Positions 48,138 to 55,561 of a stretch of DNA of 64,000 bases are shown here, in pieces. The stretch comes from Phycisphaerales bacterium. GTDB lineage: Bacteria; Planctomycetota; Phycisphaerae; UBA1845. Within the stretch, counting starts at the first letter, position 1. Each line of letters opens with the position of its first letter. The stretch lies in assembly GCA_020639095.1 (NCBI GenBank), contig JACKHH010000002.1:1-64000 (forward strand), written 5' to 3'. A model generated the notes under the pieces. It had not been told where the DNA came from and did not search any database. It was given only the letters and a program-made list of their open reading frames with translations. The translations under genes and the position numbers were made by a program.

Positions 48138-48562
48138 CAACGAATTGTAGCTGCTCGCGCGCCACCCGCCAAGCGTGGTGCCCACCCGACAGCCGGTACG
48201 CACCGGCGCGCCTATGATTGCCTGGAAGCACGATGGCGAGCGGGATCATGCGCTTGCCGCGGCGATTGCTTCACTGCCTATCCTGACCCGATTGCGTCGC
48301 GGTGCCACACTGCCGCGCCGCTCGTCGTCGTGCGCCTGTCGTACGCTTCACATTGCCTTTGACATCACGGGTACCGTCCGCGACATTGAAGCCGTTCGTC
48401 GCCACGTGCCGATGAAACTAGACCGAGACCGACCTGTTGGGGGAATGCGCGGGCACAGGCCGGACCGGTATTCTGACCGACGAGTATGCCAAATCGCCGT
48501 GCGACGGCGTGCCCAGCAATGAGCATTGAACGCAGTCCAACTTCCCCGAGAGGTCAGCGCAC
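48138..48562. other. 425-base divergent gap
   Basis: Separates the globin-coupled kinase from the acetyl-CoA hydrolase. It should contain both promoters. No convincing promoter pair or sigma-54 box (TGGCAC-N5-TTGCA) was recognised. The 115-aa frame at 48175-48522 has no family features and is judged spurious. Confidence 0.4.
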
Positions 48563-50413
48563 ATGGCTACATGCAGCGAGGTCCAGTACACCCCGGTCGC
48601 GGCAGCGATGCGTCACATCCCGCGCGGCGCACGCATCTTCATCGGTAGCGGCGGCGCCGCACCACTGACCCTCATCGAGGAGTTCCGCCGTGCCCCCCAC
48701 CGCTTCGTCGATCATGAAGTGGTCTCCATTCTCGCAATCTGCGACGCGCCCTACGCCGACCCCGCGCTCAGCAGCAGCTTCCGACACAACGCCATGTTCA
48801 TCGGCCCCAACGTGCGACACGCGGTCGAAGTCGGAGCCGCCGACTATACCCCGATCTTCCTGTCCGAAATCCCGGGCGTATTCCGCAGCCGGCAGATGCC
48901 GCTCAATGTCGCGCTTGTTTCAGTCACCCCACCGATCGACGGCAAGTGCTGCCTGGGCATCAGCGTCGATGTCGTCAAAGCCGCGATCGAATCGGCGGAG
49001 CTGGTCATCGCCGAAGTGAATCCGCGCATGCCGCGCGTCGGCGGCGATGCGTGCGTCTCAGTCGACCGCATCGACTACTTCGTCCACGGCGAGCACGAAC
49101 TGCCCGAGTTGCCGCCGCGTTGTCCCGGACCCGAGATCGATCAGATCGGCCGGTACATCAAGACGCTGGTACACGACGGCGACACGTTGCAACTCGGCAT
49201 CGGCGCCATCCCCGATGCCGTGCTGTCCATGCTCGACGATCGCTGCGACCTGGGCATTCACACGGAAATGCTCAGCGATTCGTACGCCGCACTCGCGAAA
49301 AAGGGCGTCATCACCAACGCGCGCAAGTCGTTGCACCGCGGCAAAACGGTGACCAGCTTCGTGCTCGGCACGAAGGTGATTTACAACCACATTCGCGAAA
49401 ACCCCGATGAAGTCGAAGCCTACCCCAGTGACCACGTCAACGACCCGTTCGTCATCGGGCAGATCGACAACATGGTCGCGCTGAATACTGCCCTTCAAAT
49501 CGACCTCACCGGCCAGGTGTGCAGCGACTCGATCGGCGACCGCTTCTACAGCGGGATCGGCGGCCAGGTGGACTTCTTGCGCGGGGCAGCCCGGTCACGC
49601 GGCGGCAGGCCGATCATCGCCCTGCCCAGTTGCACCAAGGACGGCGCGCTCTCGCGCATCGTCCCCCGGCTTTACGGCGGCGCGGGCGTCGTCACCACGC
49701 GCGGCGACATCCATTACGTGGTCACCGAGTACGGCGTTGCCTACCTGCACGGCAAAACCGTGCGCGAGCGGGCGCTGGCGCTCATTGAGATCGCGCATCC
49801 CAAGTTCCGCCCCTGGCTGCTGGGCGAAGCCAAAGCACGCAAACTCGTCTACCTCGACCAGATCGAACCGACGGTGCAAACGCCGATTTACCCCGAACGC
49901 TTCGAACGCGAAGCCCCGGACAAGAAGAACAACACGATCCGCCTCCGCCCGGTCCGCGCCAGCGATGAAAGCAGGTTGCACGACCTTTACTATGCAATGA
50001 GCGACGACTCGCTCTACAAACGTTTCTTCCAGGTGCGCAAAATCATGCCGCATGCGACGCTTCAGAAACTCTGCAACGTCGACTACGAACAGGAAATGTC
50101 CATCGTCGCCTGCACCGGCGAACTCGTCTCCGAAACCGTCATCGGCGCAGCCAGCTACACGCTCGACCATGCAGGTCGCACCGCCGATGCAGCGTTCGTC
50201 GTCGACGATCGCCAGCAGGGCCGCGGCATAGGTCGATTGCTGCTGACGCACCTCATGGACATCGCCCGCCGCAAAGGTGTCGAAGCACTGACAGCCGACG
50301 TGCTCACCACCAACAGCGCGATGAAGCACCTCTTCGATTCCGTCGGCGGCGTCCAACAAGGCGACGCCCACGACGGCATCGCCCGCTACCGCATCCCGCT
50401 ACACGATCAGTAG
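48563..50413 (+). CDS. Acetyl-CoA hydrolase/transferase fused to GNAT
   Basis: A 616-residue cytoplasmic protein. Residues 1-430 are a class I CoA-transferase-type acetyl-CoA hydrolase/transferase: RIFIGSGGAAPLTLIEEF, LGIGAIPDAVLSML, DLGIHTEMLSD, GQVCSDSIGDRFYSGIGGQV and the catalytic Glu389 in HYVVTEYGVAYLHGKTV. Residues about 455-610 are a GNAT acetyltransferase domain (RLRPVRASDESRLHDLYYAM, AAFVVDDRQQGRGIGRLLL with the acetyl-CoA loop). Such fusions are known in several bacteria and may link acetyl-CoA level or acetate exchange to lysine acetylation. The acceptor is unknown. AGAGGT precedes the ATG by ten bases. The gene is single, divergent from the kinase. Confidence 0.9.
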   Translation: MATCSEVQYTPVAAAMRHIPRGARIFIGSGGAAPLTLIEEFRRAPHRFVDHEVVSILAICDAPYADPALSSSFRHNAMFIGPNVRHAVEVGAADYTPIFLSEIPGVFRSRQMPLNVALVSVTPPIDGKCCLGISVDVVKAAIESAELVIAEVNPRMPRVGGDACVSVDRIDYFVHGEHELPELPPRCPGPEIDQIGRYIKTLVHDGDTLQLGIGAIPDAVLSMLDDRCDLGIHTEMLSDSYAALAKKGVITNARKSLHRGKTVTSFVLGTKVIYNHIRENPDEVEAYPSDHVNDPFVIGQIDNMVALNTALQIDLTGQVCSDSIGDRFYSGIGGQVDFLRGAARSRGGRPIIALPSCTKDGALSRIVPRLYGGAGVVTTRGDIHYVVTEYGVAYLHGKTVRERALALIEIAHPKFRPWLLGEAKARKLVYLDQIEPTVQTPIYPERFEREAPDKKNNTIRLRPVRASDESRLHDLYYAMSDDSLYKRFFQVRKIMPHATLQKLCNVDYEQEMSIVACTGELVSETVIGAASYTLDHAGRTADAAFVVDDRQQGRGIGRLLLTHLMDIARRKGVEALTADVLTTNSAMKHLFDSVGGVQQGDAHDGIARYRIPLHDQ

Positions 50414-50421
50414 CAACTCGG

Positions 50422-50547
50422 CAATCCACTGTGGGACCAGAATCCACTGTGGGACCAGAATCCACTGTGGGACCGCAATCAGCTGTGGGACCGCAATCAG
50501 CTGTGGGACCGCAATCAGCTGTGGGACCGCAATCAGCTGTGGGACCG
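50422..50547. repeat. 18-bp tandem repeat, seven copies
   Basis: Seven head-to-tail 18-base units. The first three are of the form AATCCACTGTGGGACCA/G, and the last four are identical CAATCAGCTGTGGGACCG. It begins nine bases after the hydrolase stop and runs directly into the REP-like palindrome at 50539. Confidence 0.92.
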
Positions 50548-50622
50548 GTTTTCTAACCGGTCTGACCGGCTGGAAAGCCGGTCCCACATGAGTGCATCCT
50601 GACCGGCTGGCAAGCTGGTCCC
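50539..50622. repeat. REP-like palindrome cluster
   Basis: Outer arms GTGGGACCGG (50539-50548) and CCGGTCCCAC (50578-50587) enclose two hairpins, GACCGGTT-TTCT-AACCGGTC and GACCGGCT-GGAA-AGCCGGTC. A third copy follows at 50601-50622. The right end (GGAAAGCCGGTCCCACATG) recurs at 54282-54306. This is a dispersed palindromic repeat. Confidence 0.75.
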
Positions 50623-50660
50623 GCATTCATGATGCCAAATCACCAGACGTACGACTCCGA

Positions 50661-51158
50661 TCAACCGAACTTCGGCGCGATGCCCAGGCTCTTTCTCACC
50701 ACCGTGATCTGCCCGGCGTGCATGCCTTCGTGCCACGCGATCGAGTGCGCCAGTTGGCCGAAGTTCGGCGCGAACGGTTTCAACTCGTCCGGCGTCGGCG
50801 TGGCGGCCTGCGCTTCATCCATCGCGCCATACCACGCGAGCACGCCCTCGCGCAGGCTGCACAGATAGTCGCGCGTCTCCGCAATGTTGGGATACTTCGA
50901 CGCGTCACCCACCGGCGTCGAACCCATCCCGAACAGCTCATCCCAGTCAGCCGGGATCTTCGACGCCTGCCCGGCGATCGCCGTCAGGAAGTAGTTGTCG
51001 GTGTGCGCCAAGTGCCCCACCACCCACAGCGCATGGTTCGCGCCGGGCACGGGCTGATGACACCACTTGTCCTCGGGAATGTCCGCGAGAAATCCCAATG
51101 TGGCTTCACGTGCAAACGCCAGCACGGTCAAGCCGCTTTCCACCACTGCACTTGCCAT
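50661..51158 (-). CDS. DinB family protein
   Basis: A 165-residue predicted four-helix metalloprotein of the DinB/YfiT superfamily. The metal-ligand His residues are visible in WVVGHLAHTDNYFL and in AWHEGMHAGQITVVRKSLG near the C-terminus. Some members are thiol-transferases (bacillithiol or mycothiol) and others have unknown roles; the substrate is not known here. ATG 51158 was chosen because GGAG lies nine bases upstream. It is 25 bases downstream of the DUF1579 gene on the same strand and is likely co-transcribed with it. Confidence 0.87.
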   Translation of the reverse strand: MASAVVESGLTVLAFAREATLGFLADIPEDKWCHQPVPGANHALWVVGHLAHTDNYFLTAIAGQASKIPADWDELFGMGSTPVGDASKYPNIAETRDYLCSLREGVLAWYGAMDEAQAATPTPDELKPFAPNFGQLAHSIAWHEGMHAGQITVVRKSLGIAPKFG

Positions 51159-51183
51159 CGGTCGTGTCTCCAATCTCTCGCAA

Positions 51184-51807
51184 CTACGCGCGGGTGTAGG
51201 TGATTTCCAATTCCTTCGCTTCTTCGCCGTCAGGACCGCTGCGATACATCTCGAAAACCATCTTGTCGTCGCTCACGTCCGTGGTCACGCCGCGGAAGTG
51301 CAGCTTGCTGCCGTCGGGGGCGATGACGGTACTCCGCATGGTGAGCGCTTTGCTGCCTTCGTCGTACTCGCCCTCGTAGGTCATGATCTTGGTGCTCATC
51401 GTGTCGATCCAGGTGGCGACGTACTTCTTCAAGCCGTTGTCATATCCGAAGATGCCGCGTCCCTCGAACGGCCCGCCCATCGCGTTGCCGGTGAACTTCT
51501 CCTCGACGTACCGCCCGCTGAGAATCGACGTCATCACAGATTTGCCCGGCGACACTTCGGGCTCGCCCGGCCCGTGCCAAACCTTCACCTCACAATTCCA
51601 CGTGCCGACGTGCTTCATCATCCGCTCGTGCTCGGCCCCCGGCGACGACAACTTCATCCACATTTCCATTTCTTTATGCTGCTCCGGGGTCATTTCGCCG
51701 TGCCCCGATGCACTGTCTTTGGGCGCGTCGTCCGACCGCACGACCGCGGCTGCAAAACACAAACCGACCACCGCGACGCCCGCTGCCAACATGGACCTGC
51801 GATTCAT
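51184..51807 (-). CDS. DUF1579 secreted protein
   Basis: A 207-residue protein with a signal peptide at 1-25 (MLAAGVAVVGLCFAAAVV). A DUF1579 domain follows: HERMMKHVGTWNCEVKVW, SVMTSILSGRYVEEKFTG, PFEGRGIFGYDNGLKKYVAT and WIDTMSTKIMTYEGEYDE. Such proteins have a lipocalin-like calycin fold; function is unknown. A strong ribosome-binding site AAAGGAG lies six bases before ATG 51807. It precedes the DinB-like gene in a two-gene unit. Confidence 0.88.
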   Translation of the reverse strand: MNRRSMLAAGVAVVGLCFAAAVVRSDDAPKDSASGHGEMTPEQHKEMEMWMKLSSPGAEHERMMKHVGTWNCEVKVWHGPGEPEVSPGKSVMTSILSGRYVEEKFTGNAMGGPFEGRGIFGYDNGLKKYVATWIDTMSTKIMTYEGEYDEGSKALTMRSTVIAPDGSKLHFRGVTTDVSDDKMVFEMYRSGPDGEEAKELEITYTRA

Positions 51808-52411
51808 GGCAAACTCCTTTGTCCTGAAAAAGACCTGGGTATGGAAAACTCTCGGCCCGGCACGCAACATCATGCCTGATCATCGATGCCGCGGCATCCT
51901 AACAAATACCGAACATCAAGTCAAGCGCGATTCGCCCGGCTGCAACTCGGGCCGGAACAGCCACTTACGGTTTCACGACGGCGGCGTCGGCTTTTCGTGC
52001 TGTGCAGAGCGGCTGGATTGACGACGGATCGCCGGCGCCGGGTGGCATACGGAGCACGGCGTCGTCGGGTCGACCACGGCTGCGGGACTCCGACGTTGGA
52101 CGATCGGTCACGGTCACGTCGTCATCCATGCCAGCCCCGCGACGAGCCGGCTGTCGACGCTAAGTGTCGGCACGCGGTCCCGCGACGGCACCCGCTGGTT
52201 GATGATGGGCAATCCAGAACCGCGAGAACCCTGGTGCGATGGCGTGAAAGTTGAACCTTCGGTTCGCCCGGCTGGTCTGTTGCGTTTTCAGCGCTGCCGC
52301 CACCGGTGACGAAGGCGGTTCCCCGACCCAGATGAACGGCCCGGCATCTCAAACGAAGGCGAGAACCGGCGGGATTTTCGCGGGCGGAGCGTCGGTGATG
52401 AGGAGAAACGA
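51808..52411. other. 604-base gap without recognisable gene
   Basis: Carries the promoter side of the DUF1579 gene. The frames on both strands show no family features, and no RNA gene or clear repeat was recognised. It may hold further remains of the PEP-CTERM paralogues that follow, but similarity could not be demonstrated by eye. Confidence 0.35.
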
Positions 52412-52799
52412 ATGAACCCGTCCGGCTCATGTCCGCAGCCGCCGTGATTCTGGCGATGCTGGCAGCACGGACGACGGTCGCGCCGACGCGTTCGAGGCCG
52501 TACATCGCGCGATCGGTTTGCAACGACTCCGAGTAACGCGAGGATCACGCGTGGTGCAGCATCCAGATGGAATCACTGACATGACGCTTTTACGTTCGAC
52601 GGTTGTTCATGATCGACAGTCCTGTCGGCATCCGGGCATTCAGACTGACGGCATGTTTGATATGATGCTACCCCCGCCGCTCATTAAGCGCTGTTCGATT
52701 TCCGGAGCAACCGCCGCGGCAGTGACGTCTGATCGTCCTCGAGGCATTGCTGCGTGTTGGGCGGGCGGGTTGGCGACGTGCGGCGCCTGGCTGATGGGA
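52412..52799 (+). pseudogene. Decayed PEP-CTERM gene, copy A
   Basis: A degraded paralogue of the intact PEP-CTERM gene at 53301. It keeps GAGGAG and ATGAACCCG at its start, then shifts frame: the signal peptide continues in another frame as MSAAAVILAMLAAR, while the original frame stops after 11 codons. Later parts of the intact gene are visible at nucleotide level, for example TTTGATATGATGCT and CCGCCGCTCATTAA matching the CTTCGATGATGATCT and CCTCCGCTCAATGAA of the intact copy. The end is a shortened anchor ALLRVGRAGWRRAAPG followed by TGA. Large internal deletions and frameshifts make it non-functional. Confidence 0.65.
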
Positions 52800-53300
52800 C
52801 AGAACCCGCCCTTGATCGCTTTGCGACCATCCTCTCGCGCAAACCGCGGGATCGTGACGTTCGAGTTCACGCGCAGATACATTTCAATCCTGATCCGATT
52901 CATGGATTCCGATCGGCACGTCGTCAGTCGTTCTTTGAGTCCGCGACGCGAATTTCCGATATCCAACCAGAGAGTCTTGAAGATTGATCGGACGTGAGCA
53001 TTGAAAGGCGATCAACTGACAACCGACAGGGTTGGTTTCATTGCACGACCGGGTTTGTCGAGGCGTTTTATCCAAATGGTCGATCAATCGCAGTCCATTC
53101 GAACTTGGAATACTGGCCGATCAGGACGCGTGTTGACGATGTACGCTGCACCGTCCCCGCTCGACATTCAGTCAACCGCCGAGAAGCCCTCCGGCGTATC
53201 GACCTCGTCGAACGGCTGTGCTGCTCGTTGGGGCGGGGATGCTGGCGGGTTGGCGCGGGCGACGCGCGGGTGCGGCGCGCCGGCTGGAGGGGCTGCGAGC
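52800..53300 (+). pseudogene. Decayed PEP-CTERM gene, copy B
   Basis: A second degraded paralogue. The ATG is replaced by CAG, but the sequence still reads QNPPLIALRPSS then RGIVTFEFT, matching MNPRPLCIAF and GDLVTFEFT of the intact copy. The middle has lost its frame. The end, from 53215, reads in one frame AVLLVGAGMLAGWRGRRAG, a good PEP-CTERM anchor almost the same as the intact LLLLVGAGLLVGWRGRR, and its TGA overlaps the ATG of the intact gene. There is no Pro-Glu-Pro left before it. The copy cannot make a complete protein. Confidence 0.65.
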
Positions 53301-53936
53301 ATGAACCCGCGACCCCTGTGCATCGCGTTCTGCGCGGCCATCGCCGTTCTCGCGGCGCCGGCCGGCACGCGCGGCGATCTGGTGACGTTTGAGTTTACGG
53401 CGATCACACAAGGCTTTGTCGATCATGTCGGTTTGGGTTGGACCGTTCCCGACGGAACGCAAGTGATCGGCAGGTTCACATTTGATACGGCAATCGCAGA
53501 CGACAGTCCATCCAACGTGCAGTTGGGTCGCTATTTCGATTCGGTCATTTCGTCCATCATTCAGATAGGTGACCATCAGACCGAAGACGCCGGGCTTGAT
53601 AGCTTCGTCGTTGTGACCAATGGCTTCTCGGGGGAAGACCTGTTTCAAATGGTTGACCGCTCGCTCGACTTCCGGGGAATCCCGGTAGATGCGGGCATCG
53701 TTTTGGAGGACAGCGACGCGGCAGTCTTCGATGATGATCTGATTTTGACAACGCCTCCTCCGCTCAATGAATTCGAAGGCAGGCTGTTTGCAATGCTCGC
53801 CGACGACAACTCATTCAGCGCAGGCGGTACCGTCACATCTCTGACCCTCGTCCCCGAACCGGGCACGTTGCTGCTGCTTGTTGGGGCGGGGTTGCTGGTG
53901 GGTTGGCGGGGGCGACGCTTTGGTGATCGCGCGTAG
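53301..53936 (+). CDS. PEP-CTERM protein (intact copy)
   Basis: A 211-residue exported protein. Signal peptide 1-25 (LCIAFCAAIAVLAAPAG). The body starts DLVTFEFTAITQGFVDH and continues with GWTVPDGTQVIGRFTFDT, a pattern common in short PEP-CTERM proteins of planctomycetes and cyanobacteria. The C-terminus has VPEPGT, the hydrophobic anchor LLLLVGAGLLVGW and the basic RGRRFGDR, a complete exosortase sorting signal. GGAGG lies ten bases before ATG 53301; the frame is open for 100 codons further upstream, through remains of copy B. It is the only intact member of a three-copy tandem array. Confidence 0.88.
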   Translation: MNPRPLCIAFCAAIAVLAAPAGTRGDLVTFEFTAITQGFVDHVGLGWTVPDGTQVIGRFTFDTAIADDSPSNVQLGRYFDSVISSIIQIGDHQTEDAGLDSFVVVTNGFSGEDLFQMVDRSLDFRGIPVDAGIVLEDSDAAVFDDDLILTTPPPLNEFEGRLFAMLADDNSFSAGGTVTSLTLVPEPGTLLLLVGAGLLVGWRGRRFGDRA

Positions 53937-54009
53937 CGTGTGACACGATGCGTTCGACGTTGTCGGCGCTGCGGCCCTTCTTTCAGCGAGGCTATTGCAC
54001 ATCGGCAGG

Positions 54010-54110
54010 CCGCGACCCCGTTGGGGTCGATGGGTTGGATTGGGGCGGTGACCCAGGGTAGTCGCTGCGCTCCAACCCTGGGCTACCGGCCTTGACGCCT
54101 TCGGCGTCAT
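54010..54110. repeat. Cluster of three hairpins, dispersed element
   Basis: CGACCCC-GTT-GGGGTCG (54013-54029), the inverted pair CCCAGGGT (54052-54059)/ACCCTGGG (54075-54082), and GACGCC-TTC-GGCGTC (54094-54108) lie in succession. A very similar arrangement, encoding ORFs with the string NPTHRP or TLGYR, is scattered through planctomycete genomes (from memory). It is probably a non-autonomous mobile palindromic element. Confidence 0.6.
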
Positions 54111-54215
54111 TGGGGGATTTACATAATGCGCGGTTTCGCCGAGTTCGGAATCGTCGGCGCTGCTAGTGATGGTACGCACCGGATGGGCCATTTCCGTGGG
54201 ACTGATTCATCTCCC

Positions 54216-54306
54216 CAGGCCGGAACGGCCTGGCCACCCCTGCTTCGGTTTGATTATTCCGCCGGAACGGCCGGCCACCTGCCCGGTTGGAAACCGGTCC
54301 CACATG
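54216..54306. repeat. REP-like palindromes
   Basis: CCAGGCCG-GAA-CGGCCTGG (54218-54236), GGCCG-type arms at about 54261-54275, and CCCGGTTGGAAACCGGTCCCACATG (54282-54306 overall). The last part matches the REP-like cluster at 50539-50622. It overlaps the eroded 3' end of the thymidine kinase frame. Confidence 0.65.
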
Positions 54307-54922
54307 TCTGTTCCCACTTGGTTATTGACGCCATGTCGCGCTGTCGATTGGGGTTTCCGGGTGGGTCCAGCATGGGCAGCGGGGTTCGAATCTTCGGCCG
54401 CCTACCAGTTTCTGCCGCGGATGGGGTTTTGCGGTAGCGCGTCGCGGTTTGCCGCAACGGCGCAGGTGCGCCTGCACGCTGACGACGCCGGCACCTCTTT
54501 GAGACCTCGATGTCGAACGGCCTGCCCCACATGTCGTGGTCCAGCGCGGTCACGATCACGCGTTTGCCTGCGGCTGCGAGGCGGGCACAAACGGCTGGCA
54601 GACGTTCGTCGTAGAAGTGCCCCTCGTCGATGGCGATCACCTCGGTGACGTCCGCCACGCGTGCGAGGATGTCGTCGGCGCGGTGGATGGCGACGGCAGC
54701 GCACCCCTCGCCGTTGTGCGTCATGATCTGCGACCGGCCATAGCGGTCGTCCTTGTCATGCTTGACGATGAGGATGGTCTGGGCGGGCTCGTCGCGGAGG
54801 ACCTCGAGCAGGCGGGTCGTCTTCCCGCTGAACATGCACCCGCAGATCAGCTCGACACACCCGCGCGGCGGCGACGCAGAGGCGGCAGCGGGGTCAGCGG
54901 CACTTTGCGAGACGCGGTCCAT
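54254..54922 (-). pseudogene. tdk: Thymidine kinase, frameshifted and truncated
   Basis: The N-terminal 130 residues are a good type II thymidine kinase: ELICGCMFSGKTTRLLEVL (P-loop), IVKHDKDDRYG, TEVIAIDEGHFYDERL (Walker B) and ALDHDMWGRPFDI. The rest does not fit in this frame. In the other frames, separate remains can be read: VVSVQA, then TCAV, CGKP and ATRYRK, which together restore the zinc-ribbon segment expected as CAVCGKPATRYRK. At least two frameshifts and a deletion are needed. The lasso and second zinc half are gone, replaced by REP-like palindromes. It is probably a pseudogene; a sequencing error could explain only part of it. Confidence 0.7.
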
Positions 54923-54970
54923 GGGCGCATTGTGGCGATTCGGGCAGGGATTGCCAAGGGAAGGCTGGGG

Positions 54971-55038
54971 AATGCAGAATGCAGAGTGCAGAAGACAGAA
55001 CTGTAACGATGAACGCAGAACGATGAATGATGAACAGG
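54971..55038. repeat. Imperfect short repeat
   Basis: Low-complexity DNA built from GAATGCAGA, GTGCAGAAGACAGA and GATGAACGCAGAACGATGAATG-type units. It separates the thymidine kinase remnant from the next gene. It may be a degenerate minisatellite. Confidence 0.5.
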
Positions 55039-55058
55039 TGGGTACTTCTCTGCCTGGC

Positions 55059-55523
55059 TCATGACGGAGAGCCTGATCGGCCTTGCTTGGTCATGGCTTG
55101 CACGCCTGGAATGACGAACAGCTTGGCCCAGTACCCGGTTGGTGTCGTGTTTCCAAAGATGATGCCCATGAGCTCACTCTCCTGCTCGCGACCCTTGAAC
55201 CGCAAAATGAAAGTCCCACCACCCATATACAACTCGTCCGCTAGAAACATCCCCAGAGTGCCGAGAATGGAACGGAACCAACCCCGGGGATGAACCAGCA
55301 CTTCGCCATCAACACGATCCGGCCATAGCGTCGTGCATGGTTCTGAGGAGTACTGCCACCTCACGGTGTCATCGGACTTGGCTGGATTCGCGAAGATGCA
55401 ACCTTGCGGCATGTCGGACAACAGCGTCAGAAGGTAACCGATGGCCTTCTGCTTCCAATAGGGACCATCCAAGTCCGAACCTGAGAAGGCGGGCACCTCT
55501 ACGATTTCGACGGTTTTGGGCAT
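55059..55523 (-). CDS. Hypothetical protein
   Basis: A 154-residue cytoplasmic protein that was not recognised. It begins MPKTVEIVEVPAFSGSDLD and contains WKQKAIGYLLTLLSDMPQGC, DGEVLVHPRGWFRSILGTLG, YMGGGTFILRFKGREQESE and an ending FVIPGVQAMTKQGRSG. There is no signal peptide or membrane segment. The alternation of hydrophobic and polar residues suggests an alpha/beta fold. The ribosome-binding site is weak (AGGTGCGGA). It lies 38 bases upstream of the TPR gene stop on the same strand, so it is downstream of nothing clear. It could be a real but lineage-limited gene. Confidence 0.6.
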   Translation of the reverse strand: MPKTVEIVEVPAFSGSDLDGPYWKQKAIGYLLTLLSDMPQGCIFANPAKSDDTVRWQYSSEPCTTLWPDRVDGEVLVHPRGWFRSILGTLGMFLADELYMGGGTFILRFKGREQESELMGIIFGNTTPTGYWAKLFVIPGVQAMTKQGRSGSPS

Positions 55524-55561
55524 CGTTTCCGCACCTAGTGTGATTTACCAAGGCCAGCGAA

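Noticed and set aside
48175..48522. 115-residue frame in the kinase/hydrolase gap
   Set aside because: Arg-rich translation, no ribosome-binding site and no motif.
50422..50547. Repeat array considered as CRISPR
   Set aside because: The units are contiguous 18-mers without spacers, and no cas gene is nearby.
52994..53392. 132-residue frame across PEP-CTERM copy B and the intact start
   Set aside because: Reads through the degenerate copy in a different frame from the preserved anchor sequence, so it is not a real gene.
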